Shown here: positions 53,112 through 62,655 of the stretch, piece after piece | How the letters are laid out: each line of letters starts with the position of its first letter | Position numbering within the stretch: the stretch's first letter is position 1 | Assembly: GCF_003605365.2 (NCBI RefSeq) | Contig: NZ_QYTU02000001.1 | Coordinates: 62,001 to 126,000 of the forward strand | DNA from: Siminovitchia fortis | Lineage (GTDB): Bacteria > Bacillota > Bacilli > Bacillales > Bacillaceae_C | Length of the DNA: 64,000 nucleotides | Reading direction: 5' to 3' | Made by a program: the position numbers and the translations under genes | Notes under the pieces: model-generated | The model's database searches: none | Told to the model about the DNA's origin: nothing | What the model saw: only the letters and a program-made list of their open reading frames with translations

Positions 53112-54466
53112 TCTTTCGCACCCTCTTCTTTGTTATCGATTGTACAATATAATCTTCCATCCGCCAGTGTCAACATCAATGGATCTCCGATTTCTGCCTG
53201 CCGGACACTTTTGACCAGTTTTCCTTCTTCCGTATGCGCTATATTGAAACCTCTGCGAAGTATACTTAATGGATTAAGCGCATCAAGCGTAGCCGTTTTT
53301 CCCATAAACTCAGTGATTTTCGCTCTTATGGCCGCACGCATTTCCTGCTGGAGCCTCTTTTCAGCTCTTGCAGCCCTTTCCCTATTCACTTCCACGAGAG
53401 CAGAAGGATGGTTTCTTGCGAGTCTGTCCCGCAGCTCTGCATAACGGCTGTTCTTATGTAAAATAATATGGTTATGCGCTGCGTTAAGAGTTTCCTTCCT
53501 CTGATCAAGCAGCTGCCATTTTTGCTCATACAGCTTGTGCGGGTTCCTCAAAATATATGACTGCTCCATGTAATTCAATTGATTGCGCCTTGTTTTGATG
53601 ATAGTTCCCATGGCTTGGTAAAGCCGGGTTTTGCGCTGCAGAAGCTGCTCCATGAGATCTTCAATGTGAGGGACTGCCAATTCGGCTGCCGCTGTCGGAG
53701 TAGCAGCCCTGAGATCGGCAACAAAGTCCGCTATTGTCACATCTGTTTCATGGCCGACAGCCGAGATGACAGGGATGCCGGATTGAAAAATAGCCCTGGC
53801 CACAATCTCTTCATTAAATGCCCATAGCTCTTCCATGGACCCTCCGCCGCGTCCGACTATCAAAACATCGGCGACGGTCTCTGCATTTGCTCTTTGGATT
53901 GCATCCGCTATCGACTTTGAAGCATTTTTCCCCTGTACCAGGGCAGGGATGACCAGTATCTTTCCCAAAGGATAGCGGCGTTTGATCGTGGTGATAATAT
54001 CCCGTATTGCTGCACCTGTCGGGGATGTGATAATGCCGATCACCTTTGGAAACGCCGGTATGGGCTTCTTGGATTCCTGTGAAAACAGCCCCTCTTTTCC
54101 AAGTTTTTCTTTCAACTGCTCAAAAGCAAGAAAAAGCTCGCCTATTCCATCGGGCAGCATCTCCTGCACATAGATTTGATATTGGCCGCTCATTTCATAG
54201 ACACTTACGTTCCCTCTGAGAAGAACGTGCATGCCATTTTCAGGGATAAACTTCATTCCGGAAGAAAACCTGGCAAACATGACGGCCATGATCCTGGCAT
54301 CTTCATCTTTCAATGTAAAATACATATGCCCGCTTGAGTGCCTTTTAAAGTTGGAGACTTCTCCCTTTACATACACCTGCTCCAAGTGGGGATCTGCATC
54401 GAATTTTCTTTTTATGTATTTTGTTAAAGCTTTTACCGTCAAATATTGCGGTTTTCTCATATCCAA
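53108..54466 (-). CDS. xseA: Exodeoxyribonuclease VII large subunit
   Basis: A 452-residue protein: N-terminal OB fold (LEQVYVKGEVSNFKRHSSGHMYFTLKD), catalytic domain with GIITSPTGAAIRDI, IVGRGGGS and SAVGHETD, and a C-terminal coiled-coil. It degrades single-stranded DNA to oligonucleotides. A terminator separates it from folD upstream. Confidence 0.95.
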   Translation of the reverse strand: MDMRKPQYLTVKALTKYIKRKFDADPHLEQVYVKGEVSNFKRHSSGHMYFTLKDEDARIMAVMFARFSSGMKFIPENGMHVLLRGNVSVYEMSGQYQIYVQEMLPDGIGELFLAFEQLKEKLGKEGLFSQESKKPIPAFPKVIGIITSPTGAAIRDIITTIKRRYPLGKILVIPALVQGKNASKSIADAIQRANAETVADVLIVGRGGGSMEELWAFNEEIVARAIFQSGIPVISAVGHETDVTIADFVADLRAATPTAAAELAVPHIEDLMEQLLQRKTRLYQAMGTIIKTRRNQLNYMEQSYILRNPHKLYEQKWQLLDQRKETLNAAHNHIILHKNSRYAELRDRLARNHPSALVEVNRERAARAEKRLQQEMRAAIRAKITEFMGKTATLDALNPLSILRRGFNIAHTEEGKLVKSVRQAEIGDPLMLTLADGRLYCTIDNKEEGAKE

Positions 54467-54491
54467 ACTGCCGCCTTTCGCGATTCAACAA

Positions 54492-54525
54492 AAAAGCTGT
54501 CCCTTTGTTATAGCTGACAGCTTTT
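54492..54525 (-). terminator. Terminator between folD and xseA
   Basis: AAAAGCTGTC (54492-54501) pairs with GACAGCTTTT (54516-54525); the minus strand continues with TTTTTTG. xseA-xseB-ispA therefore needs its own start or readthrough. Confidence 0.75.
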
Positions 54526-54555
54526 CTACCAGTTCACCTTATATTCTACTATTAT

Positions 54556-55422
54556 TTAATTGCCATTGCGATCATTTAAACGATTTTGTGCCGATTTCAC
54601 TGTATTGTACAACAGCATTGTGATTGTCATCGGGCCAACCCCGCCGGGAACAGGCGTTAAATAAGCTGCCTTGTCTTTTACGTCTTCAAAGTCCACATCT
54701 CCGCATAATTTGCCATGCTCATCTTTATTCATGCCGACATCTATGATCACTGCACCTTGTTTAATATGTTCCGCTTTGACCATTTTCGCTCTCCCGACGG
54801 CAGCAACCAATATATCTGCCTGTTTTGTAAAAGACTGCAAATCACTTGTTCTTGAGTGACAATATGTGACCGTGGCATTTTCATTCAACAGCAATTGCCC
54901 CATCGGTTTCCCCACGATATTGCTTCTGCCGATGATGACAGCATGCTTGCCTTCAGGGTTGATTCCAATGTATTTTAGCATTTCCATGACACCAAATGGG
55001 GTACATGGCAAAAATGTATCTTGGCCGGTCATCATTTTTCCAATGTTAATGGGATGGAAGCCATCAACATCTTTTTCCGGGGAAATGGTTTCTATGACTT
55101 TTGTTTCCGAAATGTGCGGAGGGATCGGGAGCTGGACCAATATCCCATGAATGCTGTCATCAGCATTCAATTCCGTAATTTTGTCAAGGAGCTCTTTTTC
55201 ACTGACATCAGCGGGATATTCAATCAATACTGATTCCATTCCGATGGCCCTGCAGCTTTTTTGTTTGGATGTCACATAGGTTCTTGAGGCAGGATTATCC
55301 CCTACCAAAATGACCGCAAGTCCAGGTTTCATTCCTTTGGCTGTCAATTCAGCTACTTCTTTTTCAAGCCCTTTTCTAATTTCCTGCGATATTTTTTTCC
55401 CGTCGATCAACTCGGCTGTCAT
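54556..55422 (-). CDS. folD: FolD bifunctional methylene-THF dehydrogenase/cyclohydrolase
   Basis: A 288-residue protein with the catalytic [13 protein letters not shown] (lysine near 54-58), the family stretch LPIPPHISE, the Rossmann [13 protein letters not shown] and [10 protein letters not shown]. It interconverts methylene- and formyl-tetrahydrofolate. The ATG at 55422 has AAAGGAGGG 8 bases upstream; the frame from 55473 adds a stretch without a ribosome binding site. Confidence 0.95.
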   Translation of the reverse strand: MTAELIDGKKISQEIRKGLEKEVAELTAKGMKPGLAVILVGDNPASRTYVTSKQKSCRAIGMESVLIEYPADVSEKELLDKITELNADDSIHGILVQLPIPPHISETKVIETISPEKDVDGFHPINIGKMMTGQDTFLPCTPFGVMEMLKYIGINPEGKHAVIIGRSNIVGKPMGQLLLNENATVTYCHSRTSDLQSFTKQADILVAAVGRAKMVKAEHIKQGAVIIDVGMNKDEHGKLCGDVDFEDVKDKAAYLTPVPGGVGPMTITMLLYNTVKSAQNRLNDRNGN

Positions 55423-55438
55423 TGTTGGCCCTCCTTTT

Positions 55439-55822
55439 CTACTCTTCTCCTTTGATTTTCGATAATATTCCATTTACAAACTGTCCCGATTTTTCATCTC
55501 CGAATGTTTTTGCCACTTCAATCGCTTCATTGATGGCCACATTTGGAGGAACTTCGGTAAATTTCAATTCATACGTGCCGATCCGAAGTACATTCAAGTC
55601 AACCTTGCCAAGGCGGTCAATGGACCACTTTTTCAGACAGCGGCTGATTTCTTCGTCAATTTCTTTTAAATTGGCGGCAGTACCAATAATCAAATCCTGC
55701 AAAAAGCCATCGGATTGTCCTTCCTGCAGTACATTCTCCAGAGCCTCTTCGGGAGGAATGCCGCTCATATCTATTTGAAATAAAGCCTGTAAAGCTTTTT
55801 CGCGCGCTTCTCTTCTTTTCAT
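55439..55822 (-). CDS. nusB: Transcription antitermination protein NusB
   Basis: A 127-residue helical protein ([58 protein letters not shown]) that fits NusB along its whole length. It binds boxA of rRNA leaders with NusE. The start at 55822 has AAAGGAGC 10 bases upstream; the frame to 55900 is only an open extension. Confidence 0.94.
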   Translation of the reverse strand: MKRREAREKALQALFQIDMSGIPPEEALENVLQEGQSDGFLQDLIIGTAANLKEIDEEISRCLKKWSIDRLGKVDLNVLRIGTYELKFTEVPPNVAINEAIEVAKTFGDEKSGQFVNGILSKIKGEE

Positions 55823-55924
55823 TATCAAAAAAGCTCCTTTAATATAGGCATTTGGTGCCCTTTGGGTTTTTCTTAGTTTACCACACAAGAAGAAAAACAA
55901 GCATTCGGTCCACCATTTAAAAAT

Positions 55925-55947
55925 GCCAAAGGGGTTTCACCTTTGGC
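55925..55947 (-). terminator. Terminator of yqhY
   Basis: GCCAAAGG (55925-55932) with CCTTTGGC (55940-55947); ATTTTTAAA follows on the minus strand. Confidence 0.8.
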
Positions 55948-55952
55948 CTGGT

Positions 55953-56369
55953 CTATTCCGTCTCAAATTCTTCTTCAGATTCCTGTTTGCCTTGATCGAA
56001 TGTCACACCAACAATATGAATATTCACTTCTTCAACTTCAAGTGCCGTCATGTTGAGCAATGCCTGGCGGATATTGTCCTGCACTTTTTGGGCGACGGCC
56101 GGAATGGAGACGCCGAAATTCATCAGACAAAATACATCGACAATGATTCCTTCTTCCGAAAGTTCCACCCGGATTCCTTTTCCGTGGTTTTTCTTTCCAA
56201 GCCTTTCAACAACTCCGGATGCAAAGTTGCCCCTCATTTGGGCGACGCCTTCCACTTCAGAAGCGGCAATACCGGCAATTACTTCAATCACTTCAGGGGC
56301 TATTTCAATCTTGCCATAATCTTGGCCGTTTTCCTGCGTCATTTCAAGCATGGTTAATTTTTCTTCCAT
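55953..56369 (-). CDS. yqhY: Asp23/Gls24 family protein YqhY
   Basis: A 138-residue DUF322 (Asp23) protein: YGKIEIAPEVIEVIAGIAASEVEGV and VVDVFCLMNFGVSIPAVAQKVQDNI are typical. YqhY is linked to control of acetyl-CoA carboxylase in B. subtilis, and it lies directly behind accB-accC. ATG 56369 has GGAGGTG 6 bases upstream, so the three extra codons to 56378 are dropped. Confidence 0.92.
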   Translation of the reverse strand: MEEKLTMLEMTQENGQDYGKIEIAPEVIEVIAGIAASEVEGVAQMRGNFASGVVERLGKKNHGKGIRVELSEEGIIVDVFCLMNFGVSIPAVAQKVQDNIRQALLNMTALEVEEVNIHIVGVTFDQGKQESEEEFETE

Positions 56370-56385
56370 TAAAAGCACCTCCGGT

Positions 56386-57741
56386 TTATTTTTTATTCAT
56401 GACAGGATGCAGTTCCAGGAACTTTGTGTTGAAATCTCCGCCTACAAACGTTTCATTTTCAAGAAGCTGCAGGTGGAAAGGAATCGTCGTGTAAACCCCT
56501 TCGATGATGAACTCCTCAAGCGCACGTTTCATTCTCGCAATGGCTTCTTCCCTTGTGGAACCGTAGGTGATCAGTTTGGCAATCATGGAGTCGTAGTAAG
56601 GCGGGATCGTATAACCAGGGTATACACCTGAATCCACACGTACTCCCATGCCTCCCGGGGGCAGGTACATCTCTATTTTCCCTGCTGAAGGCATAAAGCC
56701 TTTTTCAGGGTTTTCAGCGTTGATCCGGCATTCAATAGACCAGCCGTTAAATTCGATTTCTTCCTGTTTCACGGACAGCTCTTTGCCTGATGCAATATAG
56801 ATCTGCTCTTTTATTAGGTCAATCCCTGTCACCATTTCGGTAACGGGATGCTCTACCTGAATTCGCGTGTTCATTTCCATGAAGTAAAATTCCTGATTTC
56901 TGTGGTCAAAAATAAACTCCACTGTTCCCGCACCGGTATAATCAACCGCTTCTGCCGCCTTTACAGCTGCCTGCCCCATTTTTTCCCGCATTTCCGGTGT
57001 CAGCGCGGGCGACGGAGTTTCTTCCAGCAGCTTTTGGAGCCTCCGCTGGATGGAACAGTCCCTCTCTCCCAAATGGATAGTGTTTCCATGGGTATCAGCC
57101 AGCACCTGGATTTCAACATGGCGGAAATCATCGATATATTTTTCAATATACACCCCTGGGTTTCCGAATGCGACAGCAGCCTCCTGCTGGGTGATTTCAA
57201 TTCCTTTGATCAGCTCTTCTTCCGTTTTGGCCACACGGATTCCGCGGCCCCCGCCGCCTGCTGTGGCTTTGATGATCACGGGATATCCGATTTCCCCGGC
57301 TATTTTCTTTGCTTCATCCATTGTTTCAACAATTCCGTCCGATCCGGGTACAATCGGCACACCGGCAGCTTTCATCGTTGAACGGGCCACATCCTTCGTT
57401 CCCATTTTCGTTATGGCTTCCGGGCTGGGACCGACAAATATGATATTGCACTCGCGGCAAAGCTCTGCAAAATCCGCATTTTCCGCCAAAAACCCATAGC
57501 CGGGGTGAATGGCGTCACATTCCGTCAGTTTGGCTACACTGATGACATTGGCCGAGTTCAAATAGCTGTCTTTGGAAGCTGTAGGCCCGATGCAATAGGC
57601 TTCATCCGCCAACTGCACGTGCAGCGCCTCTTTATCGGCTTCGGAATAAACAGCGACTGTTTCTATGTCCAGCTCCATACAGGCACGTATGATACGGACG
57701 GCAATTTCTCCCCTGTTTGCAATTAAAAGTTTTTTGATCAT
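56386..57741 (-). CDS. accC: Acetyl-CoA carboxylase, biotin carboxylase subunit
   Basis: A 451-residue ATP-grasp enzyme: [45 protein letters not shown]. It carboxylates the biotin on AccB. It might also serve PccB, which has no dedicated carboxylase gene in this window (inference). Confidence 0.96.
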   Translation of the reverse strand: MIKKLLIANRGEIAVRIIRACMELDIETVAVYSEADKEALHVQLADEAYCIGPTASKDSYLNSANVISVAKLTECDAIHPGYGFLAENADFAELCRECNIIFVGPSPEAITKMGTKDVARSTMKAAGVPIVPGSDGIVETMDEAKKIAGEIGYPVIIKATAGGGGRGIRVAKTEEELIKGIEITQQEAAVAFGNPGVYIEKYIDDFRHVEIQVLADTHGNTIHLGERDCSIQRRLQKLLEETPSPALTPEMREKMGQAAVKAAEAVDYTGAGTVEFIFDHRNQEFYFMEMNTRIQVEHPVTEMVTGIDLIKEQIYIASGKELSVKQEEIEFNGWSIECRINAENPEKGFMPSAGKIEMYLPPGGMGVRVDSGVYPGYTIPPYYDSMIAKLITYGSTREEAIARMKRALEEFIIEGVYTTIPFHLQLLENETFVGGDFNTKFLELHPVMNKK

Positions 57742-57753
57742 GTATTTCGCTCC

Positions 57754-58254
57754 TTACTTGGGCTCAACTAAAAATAGCGGCTGGCCATATTCTACAAGCT
57801 CTCCATCCTTCACAAGTATTTCCGCTATTTTCCCTTCAACTTCCGCTTCAATCTCATTGAACAGCTTCATCGCTTCAACAATGCAAACGATGGAATCCGA
57901 AGTGACTTCTGAACCAACTTTCACATATGGATCGCTGTCGGGAGAGGGAGCCTGATAAAAAGTTCCCACCATCGGTGAAACGATTTTATGTAAGTTGCTT
58001 TTTTCAGCTTCCTGTGCCGGTGTCGCTTCGGCTGCCGGTGCTTCCACCGCAGGCACTTCAGGTGCGGCTTCCTGGCGGATTACAGGCTGCGGTGCCTGAA
58101 CCTGCTCTGTCACATAGCGAACCGTCTCCTCAACAGGTCTGTTTACTCTTTTTTTCAATTCGATTTTTGAGCCATCATGTTTATAGACAAACTCCTCAAT
58201 GTCTGATTGATCAATAAGTTTTATAATTTCGCGGATTTCCTGAATCTTCAGCAT
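57754..58254 (-). CDS. accB: Biotin carboxyl carrier protein of acetyl-CoA carboxylase
   Basis: A protein of about 166 residues: N-terminal AccC-binding part (KIQEIREIIKLIDQSDIEEFVY), an Ala/Pro/Glu-rich linker (about 55-90) and a C-terminal biotinyl domain with the biotinylated lysine in CIVEAMKLFNEIEAE. ATG 58254 lies 6 bases after AAGGGGTG. Starts the accB-accC-yqhY operon. Confidence 0.95.
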   Translation of the reverse strand: MLKIQEIREIIKLIDQSDIEEFVYKHDGSKIELKKRVNRPVEETVRYVTEQVQAPQPVIRQEAAPEVPAVEAPAAEATPAQEAEKSNLHKIVSPMVGTFYQAPSPDSDPYVKVGSEVTSDSIVCIVEAMKLFNEIEAEVEGKIAEILVKDGELVEYGQPLFLVEPK

Positions 58255-58263
58255 ACACGACAC

Positions 58264-58461
58264 CCCTTAAAAATTATGAGTAGCTCTTAATATCATAATA
58301 TAACAAGATATATAAATTCAACGACGACAGGGTTAATATACAGAAATAAATAGTAAAAATCAATAGAAAAAGCGAAGGGCGGCCGATTAGGGGCGACAAG
58401 CTCAGCAAGACGGCAAGGCCAAAAAGAAAGACGGACAGGAATCCTCCCCTCCGCCAATTTC
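58264..58461. other. Intergenic region between spoIIIAH and accB
   Basis: About 200 bases without a gene. It holds an AT-rich stretch with TTGAAT (58321-58316) and TATTAT (58300-58295) on the minus strand, a possible but tightly spaced accB promoter, and AAAAGCGAAGGGCGGCCGATTAGGGGCGACAAGC-type sequence (58369-58410) that looks like another dispersed repeat end. No terminator of clear strength for spoIIIAH was found. Confidence 0.4.
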
Positions 58462-58992
58462 CTATTTCGTTTGAAACTCGACTGTGGCAACTGTATGTGT
58501 ACCGACTTCCTCCCTGACCACCTGAAGGATACGGGCTGCATCTGCCCGGGAATGCTCTTTGGCTTTAACCGTAATGAGCATTTCATCATTTTCCGTCCGG
58601 ACCAATGCATCATCGTATCCAAGAGACTTGATGAGGCTTTCTAAAGTCTTCTCCTTTGTTTCCATTGCTTGCAGATCCTGCATTTTTGTATATAGTTCAT
58701 TTTTCTCCTCGGCAGTCAAATCGGGAGAAGCTACTTGAGCCGTTAAATCTGCTATTTCCTTGCTTCGTTTATCCTGGACTTCCAGCCGGACAGCCTCAAA
58801 GGCCTCGTCTCCCGATGCCTCAGTGATCACCTTCATGTCTTTATCACTGGCTGCCATATCATCCGCAGCCTGTTCTTTTCCACCAGTTGCCAAGTCATTC
58901 TTGGCCGGATCGGATGTGACATAATATACGGACAGTACCACGACAAGGCTCAGCATGGTCAGGAGCCAAACTGTCTGTTTTTTCAAAAGCAT
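58462..58992 (-). CDS. spoIIIAH: Stage III sporulation protein AH
   Basis: A 176-residue protein with one N-terminal membrane helix (about 7-24) and an extracellular ring-building (EscJ/PrgK-like) domain at the C-terminus. SpoIIIAH is the mother-cell partner of forespore SpoIIQ in the channel between the two cells. Last gene of the spoIIIA operon; starts at the spoIIIAG stop (shared base). Confidence 0.95.
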   Translation of the reverse strand: MLLKKQTVWLLTMLSLVVVLSVYYVTSDPAKNDLATGGKEQAADDMAASDKDMKVITEASGDEAFEAVRLEVQDKRSKEIADLTAQVASPDLTAEEKNELYTKMQDLQAMETKEKTLESLIKSLGYDDALVRTENDEMLITVKAKEHSRADAARILQVVREEVGTHTVATVEFQTK

Positions 58993-59660
58993 TATGAATC
59001 CCCCTTTGACTTTTTCGGCATGACAGCCACTTTATGACTTGGAACCTCAAGACCTCTTGTTACCGCCTCTACAATCCATTTTTTTACCTGAATATTTTCG
59101 GCTCCGCCGGCTACCACAAGGACACCTTTAACTTCCGGCTTTCTCGTTTCGAGAACAAACGGAACCTCTTTGTCCCCTTCCTTGATCAGAACAAGCTGCT
59201 CCTCAGTTGATTGATCTTCTATTTTTCTAGTTCCGCCCTCTTTGTCTTCTTCCACTGTTGTTTGATTTTTTAATGTCAGGTTTTTTTCCAAGACTGTTTT
59301 TTCGGTAGCCTCCACATTTACAATAACGGTCACATCATGTACGCCCACTATTTGCTCAAGAGCTTCTTTCAATTGATTTTCATATTGATTTTCCAATTCT
59401 TTCATGCCGTTTTCGGAATCCTTTTTTCTCCCAAAAGCTTCTTCATCATCAGCACCGGCTTCCAGTTCTTTCATCGCTGCTATTGAGTCTTTTTCTTCCC
59501 CCGTTTTCCATAAATCGGAGATGATCATTAAAGCCGCACCCACAAGCACAAGAATGAGAACGTAAAACAATTTATTGTTTTTCTTTTGTGAAGGATCTCC
59601 CTTAGTGCCTTCTGTCCATAAACTTTTCAACCAATCAAGAGGACCGTTATTTTTACTCAT
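58992..59660 (-). CDS. spoIIIAG: Stage III sporulation protein AG
   Basis: A 222-residue protein: basic cytoplasmic start, one transmembrane helix (about 30-48, KLFYVLILVLVGAALMIIS) and a ring-building domain with a beta insertion in the extracellular part. It forms the large ring of the mother cell-forespore channel. It overlaps spoIIIAF by 4 bases. Confidence 0.95.
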   Translation of the reverse strand: MSKNNGPLDWLKSLWTEGTKGDPSQKKNNKLFYVLILVLVGAALMIISDLWKTGEEKDSIAAMKELEAGADDEEAFGRKKDSENGMKELENQYENQLKEALEQIVGVHDVTVIVNVEATEKTVLEKNLTLKNQTTVEEDKEGGTRKIEDQSTEEQLVLIKEGDKEVPFVLETRKPEVKGVLVVAGGAENIQVKKWIVEAVTRGLEVPSHKVAVMPKKSKGDS

Positions 59661-60283
59661 GGATCACCGGTTCCTCCCTTCGCCACCAATTCTATTTTCG
59701 ATTCTGGCACGTCCCATTCGCTCGCGAGCGTGGACCTGATCTTTTCATCCCGGCCGGCTTTATCATTACCCGGCGGGTCCTTAATCTGGATTGAAACTTG
59801 CTCCACCTCGGCCACCAACTCTTTTTTCGACATAGGCTCGATATGGACCGTTATTTTTTTAATAGACTCTAAAACGCTTTCCGGATCCTGCGCGGGAGAA
59901 GAAGTACTTGATATATCGATATCGGTTATGGTCATGCCATGACTTTCAATCATCTCCTTTTCAGCTTTCTCTTTAAGTTGGACAGCCATTTGCTCTAATA
60001 TATATGCATGCTGTGATGTTTCTATTTCTCTTTTTTTTTCCTCAGCTGTTTTTTCCAAAGCAATGCCCGGATTACTCTGACTGTTTAAAAATGAATCCAG
60101 GGCCTTATCAAAATCATTGGACAGAAATTTAAATATGGGTGTTACGACAATGGAGATCAACAGCAGCCCCACAACCAGCTTCACATATTTTTTCATCGCC
60201 GAATCCGGAAGGAGCATGTCCACAATCATTGCCAGCAAAATAAAAATGACGATATTGATTACCCATTCCGAAATTATCTGCAC
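59657..60283 (-). CDS. spoIIIAF: Stage III sporulation protein AF
   Basis: A protein of about 208 residues with two N-terminal membrane helices (ISEWVINIVIFILLAMIVDMLL; YVKLVVGLLLISIVVTPI) and an extracellular ring-building-like domain. GTG 60283 follows AGGGGGGAG by 4-5 bases. The longer frame from 60403 would run back into spoIIIAE. Confidence 0.92.
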   Translation of the reverse strand: MQIISEWVINIVIFILLAMIVDMLLPDSAMKKYVKLVVGLLLISIVVTPIFKFLSNDFDKALDSFLNSQSNPGIALEKTAEEKKREIETSQHAYILEQMAVQLKEKAEKEMIESHGMTITDIDISSTSSPAQDPESVLESIKKITVHIEPMSKKELVAEVEQVSIQIKDPPGNDKAGRDEKIRSTLASEWDVPESKIELVAKGGTGDP

Positions 60284-60297
60284 GAAGCTCCCCCCTA

Positions 60298-61482
60298 TCA
60301 GCGAATCATCATAGTAACGTTCCCTGATGTAATGACAATGGTTATGCACAGGAAAAACATAAAAGAAACAATTGCCAATGACGCAAAAACATACATCATG
60401 CATTTGCTGATCGCATCAAGACAATTAATAATGGGACCGTCGCCGACAGGCTGAAGCAATGCACCTGCAAGCTTATAGACAAAAACAATGATCAGTATTT
60501 TCACCGAAGGAAAAGCGGCAATCATCAGGATGATGGCGACCCCGGCCAAACCGACTGTATTTTTTATCAGTACGGAAGCAGTCAATACAGTATCTGCTGC
60601 ATCCGTAAACATTCTTCCCACGACCGGCACAAAATTGCCGGTAACATATTTTGCAGTTCTGATCGCGACACCGTCTGTAACTGCCGTTGCCGTCCCCTGA
60701 ATGGAAATAACGCCCAGAAGCACGGCCATGAATGCGCCAAGAATGCCTATGCCCGCTTTTTTTAACAAGTTGGACAGCTTCGTCACCTTATAATTTTCAT
60801 TTAACGCGCTGACAATCCCCAAAAGCAAAGCCATAAACAAAAGAGGCAATACAACGGTTTGTATGAGGAGACCGCTCGTCTGGATCAAAAAGATCAACAC
60901 AGGGTGAAAAAATGCAGCAGAAGTAACGCCGCCCGAGGAGGAGATCAATGCGAGAATGAGCGGAATCAGAGCATAAATGAACTGTGACATCGATTCAATT
61001 GCCGCCACCGCATAGTCTGCCGTGACCCGGAAACTGTTGAGGGCAATGATAATAAGGACCATAAATACAACCGCATAGGCAACTTTGGATACGGAACCTT
61101 TCTCAAATGCAGTGTGCAGCGATTGCAAAAATGCACTGAAGGTTGTCAAAAGCAATAGTGTTCCGAGAAGCTTTCCATTCATTGTCAGCTCCTGAAAAGC
61201 AAATGCCGCGATGCCCCGAAACCACTCCTTTATGGAAAAGGACTTCTCTCCCTTTAAAAATTCAAGAAGCGTCCCCCTCTGGCTTTCAGGCAAATATCCC
61301 CCATATTCATCCATGATGCCTTCCCAAAATCCGCTTAGTTCCTCAATTCCCAGCGTTTCGATCTGTTCATCCACCATTTCTGTGATGATATCATTTGATG
61401 ATTTTTCCTCCTGTTCTGCCTGGGCGGAGACGCCTGTGAAAATGACGAAGCAGAATAAGAACAGCTGGATTGTTTTCCGCAT
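60298..61482 (-). CDS. spoIIIAE: Stage III sporulation protein AE
   Basis: About 394 residues with a signal-like N-terminus (FLFCFVIFTGVSAQAE) and many transmembrane segments in the C-terminal two thirds. SpoIIIAE is the polytopic, transporter-like part of the SpoIIIA complex. ATG 61482 has AAAGGGG 6 bases upstream; the frame from 61500 adds six residues. Confidence 0.94.
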   Translation of the reverse strand: MRKTIQLFLFCFVIFTGVSAQAEQEEKSSNDIITEMVDEQIETLGIEELSGFWEGIMDEYGGYLPESQRGTLLEFLKGEKSFSIKEWFRGIAAFAFQELTMNGKLLGTLLLLTTFSAFLQSLHTAFEKGSVSKVAYAVVFMVLIIIALNSFRVTADYAVAAIESMSQFIYALIPLILALISSSGGVTSAAFFHPVLIFLIQTSGLLIQTVVLPLLFMALLLGIVSALNENYKVTKLSNLLKKAGIGILGAFMAVLLGVISIQGTATAVTDGVAIRTAKYVTGNFVPVVGRMFTDAADTVLTASVLIKNTVGLAGVAIILMIAAFPSVKILIIVFVYKLAGALLQPVGDGPIINCLDAISKCMMYVFASLAIVSFMFFLCITIVITSGNVTMMIR

Positions 61483-61509
61483 ACTCTTCCCCTTTCGCAT
61501 ATCACGCTG

Positions 61510-61902
61510 TTACCTGACCGGCATCATGTTGATGATGGTGTCAATCAGAACAGTCAAAATGGGGACAGCCAAAGCCAGGATGAGTATTTTCCCTGCCAAT
61601 TCAACTTTTGCCGCCATGGCTCCCATTCCGGCATCTTTGCTTATATGTGAAGCGAATTCAGCAATATAGGCAATCCCGATTATTTTTAGTATTGTTTTTA
61701 CATACATCGTATTGATGCCTGCATTTGCAGCCAAAATTTCAATGGTCGAAATGATTCCATGTATCTGGTCGACAAGAAATAAAAAAATGGCGCATCCCGT
61801 GAACAGGATCAGCAAAAAAGCGAATGTCGGCTTCTGCTCTTTGATGATAAGGGCCAAGAAAGTGGCGATGAGGGCGATGCCCGCTATTTGCAGTATGGCA
61901 AT
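61510..61902 (-). CDS. spoIIIAD: Stage III sporulation protein AD, apparently starting at ATT
   Basis: A membrane protein of 130 residues with about four helices. The family N-terminus (IVQIVGLGLIATFLSLIVKEQKP in B. subtilis, as I recall) is matched by AILQIAGIALIATFLALIIKEQKP, but no ATG, GTG or TTG lies before it: in this frame the TGA at 61920-61918 is followed by five codons and then ATT at 61902. GGGAGG ends 8 bases before that ATT. The first usable canonical start, TTG 61857, would remove the first helix. SpoIIIAD belongs to the spoIIIA channel operon. Confidence 0.9.
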   Translation of the reverse strand: MAILQIAGIALIATFLALIIKEQKPTFAFLLILFTGCAIFLFLVDQIHGIISTIEILAANAGINTMYVKTILKIIGIAYIAEFASHISKDAGMGAMAAKVELAGKILILALAVPILTVLIDTIINMMPVR

Positions 61903-61917
61903 GGCCGCTCCCTCCCG

Positions 61918-62124
61918 TCATTGAAATAAGAAGACCGATCTTATTTTTTGAAAAAGGCCATCGACAATTGTGACGACCATGAACAAAATATAGATAAACC
62001 CGAACAAAGTGACCCATTGGGCATATTCCTTTTTCCCGACCTGGTCAAGAATTGTATGCAGAAAAGCAACAACGATGCCGACTCCCGCTATTTTGAAAAT
62101 CACGTCCACATCAATGCCCATCAT
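61918..62124 (-). CDS. spoIIIAC: Stage III sporulation protein AC
   Basis: A 68-residue protein with two membrane helices (VIFKIAGVGIVVAFLHTIL; VTLFGFIYILFMVVTIV). Size and sequence fit SpoIIIAC. GGGAGG precedes the ATG. It lies in the operon order AA-AB-AC-AD. Confidence 0.94.
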   Translation of the reverse strand: MMGIDVDVIFKIAGVGIVVAFLHTILDQVGKKEYAQWVTLFGFIYILFMVVTIVDGLFQKIRSVFLFQ

Positions 62125-62139
62125 CTAACCTCCCATCCT

Positions 62140-62655
62140 TTAAAAAAGCAGGATAATAAACAACAGTCCGGATAAAACGCCCAGGCTTTTCATGATTTTT
62201 TCGTATTTCTTCTGCTTCTCCCTTGCTTCAGACTCTTCCCTGTCAAGATGGGTGACAGCAAGCAATATTTGTTTTTGCTGGGTGTACCGGTCATGCCGTC
62301 CAAGACTTTCCCCAAACTGCATCAGGATTTCATATTCTCCAGCTTTCATGTCCGTGTCATGCCATATCTCATCGAGACTTTCCTTCCATGCAGACTTGAC
62401 TACTGCATCCGTTTTGGAAAGCTTTTCGGAAAAAATTTCATATAAGCGTGCAGCCGGTTCAGGCATCTGCAAAGATATTTTTTTTGCAGCTTCCCCAAGG
62501 GGCGTATGGCTGTACATGATTTCTGCATCCAATGCCCGCAAGGAGTCTTTAATGATGCGCAGCTGTTTCGGCCTGCGGGTCAAATGGCTCGAGGCTTCAA
62601 ATCCGGCCCATGTTGTCGTTCCGATGATGAGCAGGGCTCCGATCAGTTTAAACAT
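62140..62655 (-). CDS. spoIIIAB: Stage III sporulation protein AB
   Basis: A 171-residue protein with an N-terminal and a C-terminal membrane helix around a helical domain that resembles GspF-type secretion proteins. Its start lies within the end of spoIIIAA (8-base overlap). Confidence 0.94.
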   Translation of the reverse strand: MFKLIGALLIIGTTTWAGFEASSHLTRRPKQLRIIKDSLRALDAEIMYSHTPLGEAAKKISLQMPEPAARLYEIFSEKLSKTDAVVKSAWKESLDEIWHDTDMKAGEYEILMQFGESLGRHDRYTQQKQILLAVTHLDREESEAREKQKKYEKIMKSLGVLSGLLFIILLF

